From M30B19 sp041741535 (lineage in GTDB: Bacteria; Planctomycetota; Planctomycetia; Pirellulales; Pirellulaceae), in NCBI GenBank assembly GCA_041741535.1, contig JBGSJV010000139.1:62001-126000 (forward strand): a stretch of DNA of 64,000 nt. Reading direction: 5' to 3'. Shown here one piece after another: positions 8,646-17,228 of this stretch. Within the stretch, counting starts at the first letter, position 1, and each line of letters opens with the position of its first letter. A program made the translations under genes and the position numbers. The notes under the pieces are model-generated. The model ran no database searches. It was not told the DNA's origin and was given only the letters and a program-made list of their open reading frames with translations.

Positions 8646-10226
8646 GTGCGATATTCCCCTTCACTTTTTCGGCTACCGACTGTGCAAATCCAATTTTACA
8701 ACTCACTGACCAAACAAGTCGAACCCTTTCGCACGGTGACTCCAGGAGTGGTCCGGATGTATTCGTGCGGGCCCACCGTGTACGATTTTGCCCACATCGG
8801 TAATTTTCGCTCGTTTCTGTTTGCCGATCTGCTCCGCCGGTTTTTGGAAACGGCCGGGTACCAGGTTGAACATGTGATGAACATCACGGACGTCGGGCAC
8901 ATGACCGAGGACAATGCTGCAGACGGCGGCGGCCAAGATCGCATGCAAGAAGCCATCAGCCGTATGAAAGAGAACAAGAAAAGCGGCAAGGTCCCGGAAG
9001 GAGCTATCCAAGACGCCAACGACCCGTTCCAAATCGCCGAGTACTTCACTCGAGCTTTCGTCAATGACGGGCGTAGCTTGGCTTACAAGATCGCTTACGA
9101 ATACCCGCAGCGAACGCCTCGAGCGACCGAACATATTGGTGGCATGCAAGAGATGATCAAAACCCTCATCGACAAGGGGCACGCCTATGTCGCCACCGAC
9201 GGGGTCGTTTATTTTAGTGTGGAGAGCTTTCCTGACTACGGTCGCCTGAGTGGCAATACTCTGGAACATTTGCACGAAGGCAAAGGCGGGCGAGTCTCCG
9301 ATCAAAACCAAGCGTTGAAACGACATCCAGCGGACTTCATGCTTTGGAAACCAGACAATCATCACATCATGAAGTGGGACTCGCCTTGGGGAGTCGGCTA
9401 TCCGGGCTGGCATATCGAATGCTCCGTGATGGCGAGGGAACTTTTGGGGCAACCGGTGATCGATATTCACACTGGTGGCGAGGACCTGATCTTCCCGCAC
9501 CACGAATGTGAAATCGCTCAGTCGTGCGGGGCGTCGGGCCACTCCCGTTTCGCGAACTTCTGGATCCACGCCCGGTTCCTGATGGTCGAAGGTGAAAAGA
9601 TGTCCAAGAGTAAAGGCAACTTCTTTACCGTTCGACAACTCTTGGACGGAACCGCCAAGTTCCAAGGCGAAACCATGTCCGCCGCTCACCCGGCGGTCTT
9701 GCGCTACGAGTTGCTCAAGGCCCATTACCGCTCGAATATGAACTTCACCCGCAAGGGCTTGCAAGATTCCGCGGGAGCGGTCAAGCGTTTGACCGAGTTC
9801 CGTCGTCGTCTGGAGGCTGACGCGGCAGGGAAGATGACTCCGCCGGACTTGAATCACCCGATTGTCCACCGGTTTATGGCTTGCTTGGCGGAAGACTTGA
9901 ATATCGCCGGCGCGTTGGCCGTCGTGTTGCCTTGGGCTAATGAAGCTTCGAAAACGCCCGCTGAAGATTTGGCGGCGTTCAAATTGATCAATCAAGTCCT
10001 AAGCGTCGCGCCTTTGGGTGAAGGTTTGCCAGGGCTGGTACCACAGTACTTCGGAGAATTCGACGAAGAAGATGAAGCCTATCAAGCCGCCCTCGGTCTC
10101 TGCCGCGAATTGGACGCCGCCCGTCAACAGAAAGACTTTGCTCGCGCGGATCAAATTCGCGCTCAATTGCAAAGCGCCGGGTTCGATGTCAAGACAACGC
10201 GGGAGGGAACGGTGATCAGTGTCTAA
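8646..10226 (+). CDS. cysS: Cysteinyl-tRNA synthetase
   Basis: Class I aminoacyl-tRNA synthetase charging tRNA-Cys. HIGH signature in CGPTVYDFAHIGNF, KMSKS signature in GEKMSKSKGNFF, and zinc-site segments around MYSCGPTVYD, GWHIECSVM and PHHECEIAQS. At 526 residues it is longer than typical (~460), mainly through an insertion after MTEDNAADGGGQDRMQ and an N-terminal stretch. The GTG at 8646 has GGAG four bases upstream; another in-frame GTG at 8682 sits exactly where family alignments begin (VQIQFYNSLTK), so either may be used. The stop codon is part of a 10-bp target duplication made by the element inserted immediately downstream. Confidence 0.95.
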   Translation: MRYSPSLFRLPTVQIQFYNSLTKQVEPFRTVTPGVVRMYSCGPTVYDFAHIGNFRSFLFADLLRRFLETAGYQVEHVMNITDVGHMTEDNAADGGGQDRMQEAISRMKENKKSGKVPEGAIQDANDPFQIAEYFTRAFVNDGRSLAYKIAYEYPQRTPRATEHIGGMQEMIKTLIDKGHAYVATDGVVYFSVESFPDYGRLSGNTLEHLHEGKGGRVSDQNQALKRHPADFMLWKPDNHHIMKWDSPWGVGYPGWHIECSVMARELLGQPVIDIHTGGEDLIFPHHECEIAQSCGASGHSRFANFWIHARFLMVEGEKMSKSKGNFFTVRQLLDGTAKFQGETMSAAHPAVLRYELLKAHYRSNMNFTRKGLQDSAGAVKRLTEFRRRLEADAAGKMTPPDLNHPIVHRFMACLAEDLNIAGALAVVLPWANEASKTPAEDLAAFKLINQVLSVAPLGEGLPGLVPQYFGEFDEEDEAYQAALGLCRELDAARQQKDFARADQIRAQLQSAGFDVKTTREGTVISV

Positions 10227-10229
10227 CCA

Positions 10230-10354
10230 CAATACCGTTCAACGAAGGACGGGAGCCGGCACAATCCATGTGCCGCGACCATCAAAAAGCACTCGTTTTT
10301 CTAGGATCGGCGGACGGCACACGGAGTGTGCCTGCTATTTAATGAACGGTATTG
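10230..10354. mobile_element. 125-bp MITE-like element, 12-bp terminal inverted repeats, 10-bp target duplication
   Basis: The ends are perfect inverted repeats CAATACCGTTCA / TGAACGGTATTG. The flanks are identical 10-bp direct repeats TGTCTAACCA at 10220-10229 and 10355-10364. The inside holds two short palindromes (around GGCACA..TGTGCC and GGCACACGGAGTGTGCC) and no ORF. A homologous 125-bp copy in the opposite orientation is at 24082-24206. The left duplication contains the last cysS codon and its stop, and the element fills the gap between the convergent cysS and Rpn genes. The perfect duplication suggests recent movement by a transposase encoded elsewhere. Confidence 0.9.
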
Positions 10355-10370
10355 TGTCTAACCAACTTAG

Positions 10371-11354
10371 TTAGGCGAAGACGGCGGCCAGCGTCGTCGC
10401 GTCAAGGATATTCTCCGACCAGCGGACGATGTCCGACTCTGTCGCCGTATCCAATTTTTGGATTGTAGCGGCATCCAGCGGGCCAAACTTCTTGGTCAGT
10501 TGCCGATAAAGCAGGGTCCGCTCGCCGCGAACGATTCCGATATCGATTCCCTGCTCGATTCCCTGCTCGATCCCCTGCTCGATTCCTTGTTCGATCCCTT
10601 GTTCGATCCCCTTCTCGATACCAAATCGTTCGGCACTGGTGACGTAGGGCATTTTCTTGGACTCCTCGTATTGATAGTGTTCGCGCAGAAAGGCTTGTTC
10701 CAAGTCGCGAGGCAACTGCAAGAACCAGTCGATCAGTCTGAATAATTCTAGAATATCCGACCGGGAAAATCCATGTTCATACATCGACCGAATGAGGCGT
10801 TTTTTCCATTCTTTTCGTTCTTCACCCTCCTTGGCCGTACGCGCCCGGAGTTGGGCCATGACGACCAACGCAAACGGGTTGCGACTATTGGAAAGTTCGT
10901 CCCAACGCGATTCCCACTCACATAACTTTTGGATCGGGAATCGAAATTCCAAATGGCAGCCCCACCGTCCGCGCGCGAATCGCTCCGGGTAAAACGAGGG
11001 ACTGGTGTCGGTCAACACGACCGCACTGACCGTGTCGACTCGGTAGCGGTCGTACAATCGGCTATTGATTAGGTACACTCGTTCCGCAAATTCGGGGTCG
11101 ATATAGCCTTGGATTTCGACGTGCATCAGGACCCACAGTTCGAGCCCTTCGCTTGTTTTGACCTTTGCTAACTTGTCGGCGTAACGCCGCCCGGTTTCGC
11201 TATCGTGCGTAACTTGCTGAAGTTCATGGTCCAAGAACTCCGGCTGAATCGACCAGTCAATTTGCGCATGGATTTCCGGAAACAACAGCGCCATGAAGTC
11301 TCTGAAATAAACTCGGAGCGCTTCTTTCCAGGGACTATCGTGATCATCGGCCAT
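10371..11354 (-). CDS. Rpn-family (PD-(D/E)XK nuclease-like) protein with DUF4351-like tail
   Basis: 327 residues. The N-terminal ~200 residues resemble the recombination-promoting nuclease / 'transposase-like' Rpn family: DFMALLFPEIHAQIDW, DHELQQVTHDSETGRRYADK, and WVLMHVEIQGYIDPEFAERV (likely the E-x-Q metal site). A GIEQ tetrapeptide array links it to a C-terminal DUF4351-like helical domain (LLYRQLTKKFGPLDAATIQKL). E. coli Rpn proteins are DNA endonucleases that raise RecA-independent recombination; the same activity here is inferred. It is a stand-alone gene convergent with cysS. Such genes are often multicopy and mobile, but no inverted repeats flank this one apart from the neighbouring MITE. 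Confidence 0.8.
   Translation of the reverse strand: MADDHDSPWKEALRVYFRDFMALLFPEIHAQIDWSIQPEFLDHELQQVTHDSETGRRYADKLAKVKTSEGLELWVLMHVEIQGYIDPEFAERVYLINSRLYDRYRVDTVSAVVLTDTSPSFYPERFARGRWGCHLEFRFPIQKLCEWESRWDELSNSRNPFALVVMAQLRARTAKEGEERKEWKKRLIRSMYEHGFSRSDILELFRLIDWFLQLPRDLEQAFLREHYQYEESKKMPYVTSAERFGIEKGIEQGIEQGIEQGIEQGIEQGIDIGIVRGERTLLYRQLTKKFGPLDAATIQKLDTATESDIVRWSENILDATTLAAVFA
10545..10619 (-). repeat. 12-bp tandem repeat encoding (GIEQ)n
   Basis: About six in-frame 12-bp units (GATTCCCTGCTC on the plus strand, with third-position changes) encode GIEQ repeats inside the Rpn-type gene. Copy-number change would alter linker length without a frameshift. Confidence 0.85.
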
Positions 11355-11528
11355 GGTCGCGTCTGCTCAATCCTGGTGGTAGTTCGGGAAATCGACCGAA
11401 CCGATTGTAGTCGTTTTAGCTGAGAGAGTGTGGATGGCCACCGACTTGACGCAGGTACAACGACGCCGCCGTTTCACGACAAAATGATCGCGAGCTGGGC
11501 GCAGTTGCTAACGGCCCTGGTCACCCGA

Positions 11529-12236
11529 CTAACTCGAGATTGCTCCCGGAGACAGATGGGCGATTTGATTTAGTTCTAGCAGGCGGCAAGATTGATCTGC
11601 GCCCAAACGGACTTTGCTAATCGATGTGTTATAGATCGACCTGGGTCGCACAAAATAGTCCGGATGACCGGTCAGTAAACGAGCCAGTAACAACGCGATG
11701 AATTCGCCGTGAGACACCATCAAGATTCTTTCAATGGATTTGTCAGCGGACCGGCGTTGCTCGGCGGCTACGGCCAACTGGTGCAGGGCTCGTTTGACGC
11801 GATCCGCTCGTGGAATTGCGGCTTCCATCGTTTCGAATTCGGTCAATTGATTCCAGCCACCGGCGGTCCAATCGGCCGGCGGTGTGGCCCACGGAAACCG
11901 CTCGCGGATTTCCTCGACGGTCATTCCAGGCTCGACCTGTCGGTTGTGGGGCGCATAACCCGCGAAGCAACCGCCGACCTCGAACACGTCATTCCAAATC
12001 TGAAAGCCCTGGATGGTGGGGGGCGCCGCGTGATGATACGGGGCGGCGGTTTCCAAAGCTCGTCGAAACGCACTTACATACCGCCAGTCAAACGGCCCCG
12101 ACTCGTGCAAATGTCGTCCAACCGCGTCCGCCTGCCACTGCCCCAGAGACGTGAGCGCCGGGTCCGGTTGCCGCTCCGTTTCGGGTCCGGCGTTGTTCTG
12201 CGATTGGGCGTGCCGCACCAACCAAATCTCAATCAT
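11529..12236 (-). CDS. Histidine-phosphatase (phosphoglycerate-mutase-like) family protein
   Basis: 235 residues from the ATG at 12236 (MIEIWLVRHAQSQNN), with AAGGAAAG just upstream; the longer frame to 12413 is out-of-frame sequence of the upstream gene. The catalytic histidine is in LVRHAQS, a second arginine/glutamate cluster in YVSAFRRALETA, and the second histidine in ILMVSHGEFIALLLA. The family dephosphorylates varied small metabolites or proteins through a phosphohistidine intermediate; this substrate is unknown. The start overlaps the end of the SMC-like ATPase gene by eight bases, indicating translational coupling as the third gene of that operon. Confidence 0.88.
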   Translation of the reverse strand: MIEIWLVRHAQSQNNAGPETERQPDPALTSLGQWQADAVGRHLHESGPFDWRYVSAFRRALETAAPYHHAAPPTIQGFQIWNDVFEVGGCFAGYAPHNRQVEPGMTVEEIRERFPWATPPADWTAGGWNQLTEFETMEAAIPRADRVKRALHQLAVAAEQRRSADKSIERILMVSHGEFIALLLARLLTGHPDYFVRPRSIYNTSISKVRLGADQSCRLLELNQIAHLSPGAISS

Positions 12237-15200
12237 TGACTTTCCTTGGCTCCACCGCAGCTTCGTAGGCTGTTTCCCACCACATTTCCGACTTGAGGTT
12301 GTCGTGATCCACCAAGTCTTCCAGGACTGGCGGAGCAACTTCTCCCTCAAGGTCGTCTTTGTATTCTGGCTCCAGCGGTTCGTCAACCAAGTAATCCCAT
12401 TCATCATCCGCATTCACGATCACGACGGCTCCGCCCTCCGTCTTGATCACGTCGCGATGGTGGGGTAACGCCTGCACGGCAACTCCATGTTTGGAAAACG
12501 TTTGATGGATGTGATGATGGCAAGTGAACATGAGGACTTGATAACCGGTCTTCGCGAACTTGGCCAAGACTTCCGCAGCACAATGGCAACGTTCTTCGTC
12601 AAAGTTGACCAACACGTCGTCCAGCACCATAGGCAAGGTGATCCCCCGCCGGGCATAGGCGCTGACCAACGCCAAACGCAGTGCCAGAAACACCGCTTCC
12701 CGCGTACCGCGGCTCAAGAATTCCACGTTGATCGCTTGCCCACCTTCATGGTCCACAAACAAGTTCTCACCAACCAATCGCGTCCAGATGCGCCGGTATT
12801 CCCCGTCCGTCAATTCTTCCAGATATTTGGAAGCCTCTTTCAGTGTTTCGGGCTGGCGCAGTTTTTCATGCTGCTCACGAATCGATTCGAGCAGTTGATT
12901 GACCACCGCCAACTGTTGCCAAGTCCTGGTCAGGTCCTGAATTTGTTGCTCGACCGCGCTTAATTCCAAGCGAGCAATTTCCAAGCCTTCATTCGAACTC
13001 AGCGACTCCATTTCTTGGAGCAGTTTGCCTCGCTCCAACGTCAGTCCCGAAATGCGTTGCTTCAAGCCTTCCGCATCTTGCACCAACTTGTCCCACACTC
13101 GTTCCAATCCCGCCGGCCCGTGGCGCTGGACCAAGCCCACCACCGCGTCCCATTGGAAATGTCCGCCCAAGGCCGCGCGAATTTGTTCATCAATGACCTC
13201 CAATTTGTCACGCAACTTGCCACGCTGTTGATGTTGATGCGCAAAGTCGCGGAATTGCTCTTCGGTCGTCGCGCCCGCTGCTGACAACAGGCGACGCTTC
13301 GAGGCTTGCAACTTGTCCTGCCGGGCTCGTTGCGTGTGGTAATTGCTGCGGAGCTTCTTGAATTCCGCAGCCAGTTTTTCGCGACGTTCGATCAACTCGC
13401 GCTGGCTGCGGACCAATCGTTGCAGTTCGGCCAAGCGTTTTTGCGGGTTGTTCTCGGCAGCCGCCAGTTGCGTTTCTTCCGCCAAGGCATGAATTCGAGC
13501 GCAAAAGACGCGGTGTTCGTTTTGCTTTTCCGTTAGACGTTGCGAACTTTCTTCTAAGCTCGCACGCCAAGTTTCCAAGCGTTGGATCAAACGGGCCAAG
13601 TCCTTGATGTCGGCCGGCTTTAGCTTCTCCGGCAAGTTCAGGCCCTTCAGCGTTTCCCGCCAATGTCGCTGGGCTTTCTTGACCGTTCCGTCGATCTTAT
13701 CGCGTTTCAGCTTGAGTGTTTCCAAGTGCTGACGCGAGGCATGAAGTTTGTTCTCCAGCGGGATGATGTCTTCCATCTTGCCGATCTGCCCCTCGGCTTC
13801 TTTCAAACGAGTCTCCCAATGCGTGACGCCGGGTGGCAATTCGGCGTCCAATTCATCGCGAGTCTGCCGCGCGCGTTTCAATTGTTGCCGAACCAATTCG
13901 ATCTGATGGAGAAAGTCATTCAATTCGTCGCGGGCATTGCGCTCGTAACTTTGTTTGAGCCAGTATGCAAAGAGCAAACCGACCGATCCCATCACAAACA
14001 TCAATATGCCGGTAGGGCGGATCGATTCTTCAACGTCGCGGCTCAGCCAGTTTTGCGCACCAAACAACAACAGCAACAACCCAGCTAAGGCTACACCCCC
14101 GATCACCAACAACCGCGATGCTGGTAGTTCTTGATTCTCGACGACCACATCCAGGTCGCGTTGCATTTCTCGGCGGGAGGTTTCGAGTGATTCGATCTTT
14201 TTGTCCAACTCGGTGCGCTTTCGCAATCGATTGGCCAACCGCGACGTTTCCTCGAGTGTCGACGGGGCTCCTTGCTGAACGCCCGCATGAGCTCGCGCCG
14301 ACTCCAGCGTGTCGCGAAGGTGCTTGACTTCGATCTCGGCTTCGCGAACTTCCGTTTCGGCTCGAGTCAATCGATCGCGATCCTCGCGGATGCCACGGGC
14401 CACACCATGCAACGAAGAGATCGTGTTTTGGGTCAAGACCGAAGCATCACGGTTGCCAACTCCCAAACTGCGTTGGATTTCGGCCGTGACTTCTTTTAGA
14501 CTTTGTTGCGCACCCTGGCGTTGCTCTTCCAGTTGGGCGATCTCGCGTTCCACCGACTCTAACCAGGGCACGTGTTCGCCCAGGGCCTCGATGCGGTTGC
14601 GGTTTTTCCACAACAGGCGATTGATTGGAATGCTGCCCACGCTTTGCCGCAAGTGTTTCCGTTCGACCAATTGGTTGTTCACGATATCGCGTTGCTTGAG
14701 GGCTTCTTGATTCAGTTGATCCAACCGGGCGATGTCGATCAATGCCAGATCCGGCAGAGAGCCAAAGGCCGCGATTTGTTGCTCGACCACGCAACGATTT
14801 TGCCAGCGATCCGCAATCTGCATCGCCATCTCGACCTGCCGCGCTTCTTGATCGGTGGTTGCCAACTGTTGTTCTAGCTCCGCCAATTGCCGCGAGAAAT
14901 CTTTGGCGTGGGCTGCGATCTTGGCCCAGCGGCGCCCACCAGCGACCAACGCGTCGATCTGGACCAACAGATCTTTCCGCCGTTTCAACAGTCGCCCCAA
15001 TTGATGGCTGGGGTCAAACCAATCACCGCCCACCAATTTCTCGCGTTGTTGCCGAATCTCGCGCAAAACGTCGATTAAGGAAACTCGATCAAAACCACTC
15101 GTCAAGCGATACAAGTGATCGGCCGCTTGCGTATCGTTGAGGGCACCTAACTCTTGAATCTCTTGGAGCCCAATCGCAAAGACATGATTGAAGATCGGCT

Positions 15201-15564
15201 CATCAACCTCGTTCATGATTGCCCGCAAACGCGTTTGACCACTCGCGCTGCCTTCCGGTGTGGTGATGATCACATCACCGTCGTCGCTTGGCCGCTGCAA
15301 ATCCAAAGTCCGCTGAATTTCCAGTGAACCTTCAATGCGTTGCAACTGCAATCGACCGCCGGGGGTCCCGCCATAGACGGGTGGCATGTATTTTTCACGA
15401 CGGTCTTTGGGAAACCCGAAGAAGCAAGTGCGAATAAACTGCATCAACGTGCTCTTGCCGGCTTCATTGCGGCCGAAGAATACCGTCATGCCTTCCGGAA
15501 TGCTCTCGATGCTCAGGTCCCGCCAGATCCCGAACCCATCAATCCGCATGCCTTTGATCTTCAT
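12229..15564 (-). CDS. YhaN-type SMC-like AAA ATPase
   Basis: 1111 residues. Walker A is GRNEAGKSTL near residue 30. Long coiled coils follow, interrupted near residues 485-545 by two hydrophobic segments (LLVIGGVALAGLLLLLF and GILMFVMGSVGLLFAYWL), a feature of YhaN proteins. The C-terminal half-site has the signature FLSRGTREAVFLALRLAL and Walker B LPMVLDDVLVNFDEE. About 100 acidic residues extend past the usual end. Rad50/SbcC relatives act in DNA end processing with a Mre11-type nuclease. Here the gene follows a Mre11-like gene by 17 bases, matching yhaO-yhaN order, and has GAGAGG before its ATG. The membrane segments suggest envelope-associated work. Family firm, process inferred. Confidence 0.9.
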   Translation of the reverse strand: MKIKGMRIDGFGIWRDLSIESIPEGMTVFFGRNEAGKSTLMQFIRTCFFGFPKDRREKYMPPVYGGTPGGRLQLQRIEGSLEIQRTLDLQRPSDDGDVIITTPEGSASGQTRLRAIMNEVDEPIFNHVFAIGLQEIQELGALNDTQAADHLYRLTSGFDRVSLIDVLREIRQQREKLVGGDWFDPSHQLGRLLKRRKDLLVQIDALVAGGRRWAKIAAHAKDFSRQLAELEQQLATTDQEARQVEMAMQIADRWQNRCVVEQQIAAFGSLPDLALIDIARLDQLNQEALKQRDIVNNQLVERKHLRQSVGSIPINRLLWKNRNRIEALGEHVPWLESVEREIAQLEEQRQGAQQSLKEVTAEIQRSLGVGNRDASVLTQNTISSLHGVARGIREDRDRLTRAETEVREAEIEVKHLRDTLESARAHAGVQQGAPSTLEETSRLANRLRKRTELDKKIESLETSRREMQRDLDVVVENQELPASRLLVIGGVALAGLLLLLFGAQNWLSRDVEESIRPTGILMFVMGSVGLLFAYWLKQSYERNARDELNDFLHQIELVRQQLKRARQTRDELDAELPPGVTHWETRLKEAEGQIGKMEDIIPLENKLHASRQHLETLKLKRDKIDGTVKKAQRHWRETLKGLNLPEKLKPADIKDLARLIQRLETWRASLEESSQRLTEKQNEHRVFCARIHALAEETQLAAAENNPQKRLAELQRLVRSQRELIERREKLAAEFKKLRSNYHTQRARQDKLQASKRRLLSAAGATTEEQFRDFAHQHQQRGKLRDKLEVIDEQIRAALGGHFQWDAVVGLVQRHGPAGLERVWDKLVQDAEGLKQRISGLTLERGKLLQEMESLSSNEGLEIARLELSAVEQQIQDLTRTWQQLAVVNQLLESIREQHEKLRQPETLKEASKYLEELTDGEYRRIWTRLVGENLFVDHEGGQAINVEFLSRGTREAVFLALRLALVSAYARRGITLPMVLDDVLVNFDEERCHCAAEVLAKFAKTGYQVLMFTCHHHIHQTFSKHGVAVQALPHHRDVIKTEGGAVVIVNADDEWDYLVDEPLEPEYKDDLEGEVAPPVLEDLVDHDNLKSEMWWETAYEAAVEPRKVND

Positions 15565-15581
15565 GATCGCCTCTCTTCCTA

Positions 15582-16901
15582 TTAGGTCTGGTTTCCGCCC
15601 AAACGTTCGATACCGGCCAGCAACGCCGCATCGAGCACCGATTCTCGCACAGTGGCATCCATGCGAGTTAGCCGAGTCACTCCGTCGATCTCGTCTTGGC
15701 CACCCGCATAATGGGCCAAGTGAAACGGTAACTTGACGTCCTGCCGGTAACGAGCCACCTCGCGAAGGTAGTCGCCCAAAATCGTATCCTCATTCTGCCA
15801 ACCCTTCGGCAAGTTTTGCGGAGCTGAGAAAGTCAAACTAACCGACCACAATCCGGGCGAACTACTAAACTCATGCCGCAGCCACTTGAGCAGCTTGCCA
15901 TGATTCTCTTCGCGGCGAAATTCGGCCGAGTAGTCACCCGTCGTGGCGATATGCCAGTCTACCAAGAGGTGCTGATCCGGCAACTTGGACGTCATTTGCA
16001 ACGCGCGGTCGGCCAACAAGTCCTTCAATGCATCGATATGTACCGACTCGGCCACCGACAAGCTCAGGTTCAACCAACGGACACTGTCGCAATCGACGGT
16101 TTGCGTCCGCACCTGGCCATCCGCCTCCACAGAAACCAGAATCGCGCCTCGTGGGCCTTGCGCTGCAGAATCCCGCCCCAAGTGAGTACCGGGATACGCC
16201 ACGATTTGTCCTGGCTGGGTGATGACATCGCGGTTCAGCTTGCCCCCCAAGGCCCAATACCGAATGCCGTGTCCCGCCAATCGTTGTGACTCATAACTGC
16301 CATGCGTTAAGCCAATCGGGAAACCTACGTTGGCCCCCGCCTGAAATTCTTTCACGGAGGTCCGGTGCGGGTCAAATGCCGCTCCATAAATGGTTGCCAA
16401 GGTCTTGCCCTGTCGACGCACCGTGGCCGTATCTACCAATGTCGATGGGAATAATCGCACATTTGGCGGCAGTTCAATCGCAGTTGGCCAACGCTCCAAG
16501 TGATCTTGTTCGCCACCACACCAATACACTTCGATCCCACGTTGCCCCAATCGCTCGAATTGCGATAACAAAAACGCAATCGCTCGTGGCCCGCCAAAAT
16601 CCAAATCGACGACGTTACCCGACAGCAGGACAAACGTCACTCGCTCGGCAATCGCGGCGTCAAAAAAACGAATCGCCGAATGATACGTCGCCGAAGCCAA
16701 CACCGATTGCCAACTGGGAGGGTATTCCGCGACGCCCTGCAAGGGCCGATGCAACAACAGGTCGCTGGCGTGCAGGAAGCGAAACGGCTCCCAACGCCCC
16801 GCGGCCGCAACATTTCCCACGACCGAGCCTGTCCCTGGCGAACTACTAACCGGACCAAATCCAGCCGGGATCTGGCCGGGCGTTTTTCCTGTTTCGCTCA
16901 T
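15582..16901 (-). CDS. Mre11/YhaO-like metallophosphoesterase with degenerate metal-binding motifs
   Basis: 439 residues from the ATG at 16901 (GGGAG seven bases upstream). The fold is recognisable: FRFLHASDLLLH, FVLLSGNVVDLDFGGPRA, VYWCGGEQDHLE, IGLTHGSYESQ and YWALGGKLN correspond in order to the five motifs of SbcD/Mre11-type enzymes. Against the usual DxH, GDxxD, GNHD, H and GHxH, this protein has DLL, GNVVD, GEQD, H and GGKL, so several metal ligands are missing. Activity is doubtful; a structural partner for the YhaN-like ATPase encoded 17 bases downstream is more likely. A glycine-rich disordered stretch covers residues 8-35. Confidence 0.85.
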   Translation of the reverse strand: MSETGKTPGQIPAGFGPVSSSPGTGSVVGNVAAAGRWEPFRFLHASDLLLHRPLQGVAEYPPSWQSVLASATYHSAIRFFDAAIAERVTFVLLSGNVVDLDFGGPRAIAFLLSQFERLGQRGIEVYWCGGEQDHLERWPTAIELPPNVRLFPSTLVDTATVRRQGKTLATIYGAAFDPHRTSVKEFQAGANVGFPIGLTHGSYESQRLAGHGIRYWALGGKLNRDVITQPGQIVAYPGTHLGRDSAAQGPRGAILVSVEADGQVRTQTVDCDSVRWLNLSLSVAESVHIDALKDLLADRALQMTSKLPDQHLLVDWHIATTGDYSAEFRREENHGKLLKWLRHEFSSSPGLWSVSLTFSAPQNLPKGWQNEDTILGDYLREVARYRQDVKLPFHLAHYAGGQDEIDGVTRLTRMDATVRESVLDAALLAGIERLGGNQT

Positions 16902-17228
16902 TGGCAAACTCCCTTTTTTCGAGCGCCGCCGGCGATCCGCGCCGGCCACACCGCAACAAAAAATTACGCAGCCCGTGCCAAACGCTCAATTGACATGGAT
17001 TGCTCAGACAGCCCAGTTTAATGATTTCAAAGAATCCGAACTAGACCAATATGCCACGACGATTGGCAAAACATGGGACGGGCGAGACAAACCCATTGGT
17101 GGTTAGGTTGTGCGAAACTCGGCGAGACATTGCACAATCCACGCTGTGGCCAGTGTAGCTACGGATTGAGGCGTTGAGGCAATCCACGCTGTGGCCCCGC
17201 CTGGTTACGGGAACGGCGGGGCAGGGCG
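16902..17228. other. Intergenic region with a 17-bp direct repeat
   Basis: 327 bases between the site-2 protease stop and the metallophosphoesterase start. CAATCCACGCTGTGGCC occurs at 17135-17151 and again at 17180-17196. The part near 16950-17040 must hold the promoter of the metallophosphoesterase operon; no clear boxes were identified. Confidence 0.6.
17194..17222 (-). terminator. GC-rich hairpin after the site-2 protease gene
   Basis: GCCCCGCC / GGCGGGGC form an eight-base perfect stem starting seven bases beyond the stop codon on the minus strand. No T-run follows, so it may be a transcript-end stabiliser rather than a true terminator. Confidence 0.35.

Noticed and set aside
8703..9995. 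430-codon open frame antisense to cysS
   Set aside because: It mirrors the codon pattern of cysS and has no family features; cysS motifs on the plus strand are decisive.
10371..11354. Rpn-family gene considered as the transposase of the adjacent 125-bp element
   Set aside because: The element's ends lie entirely outside the gene, its second copy has no such gene nearby, and Rpn proteins are nuclease-like rather than DDE transposases.
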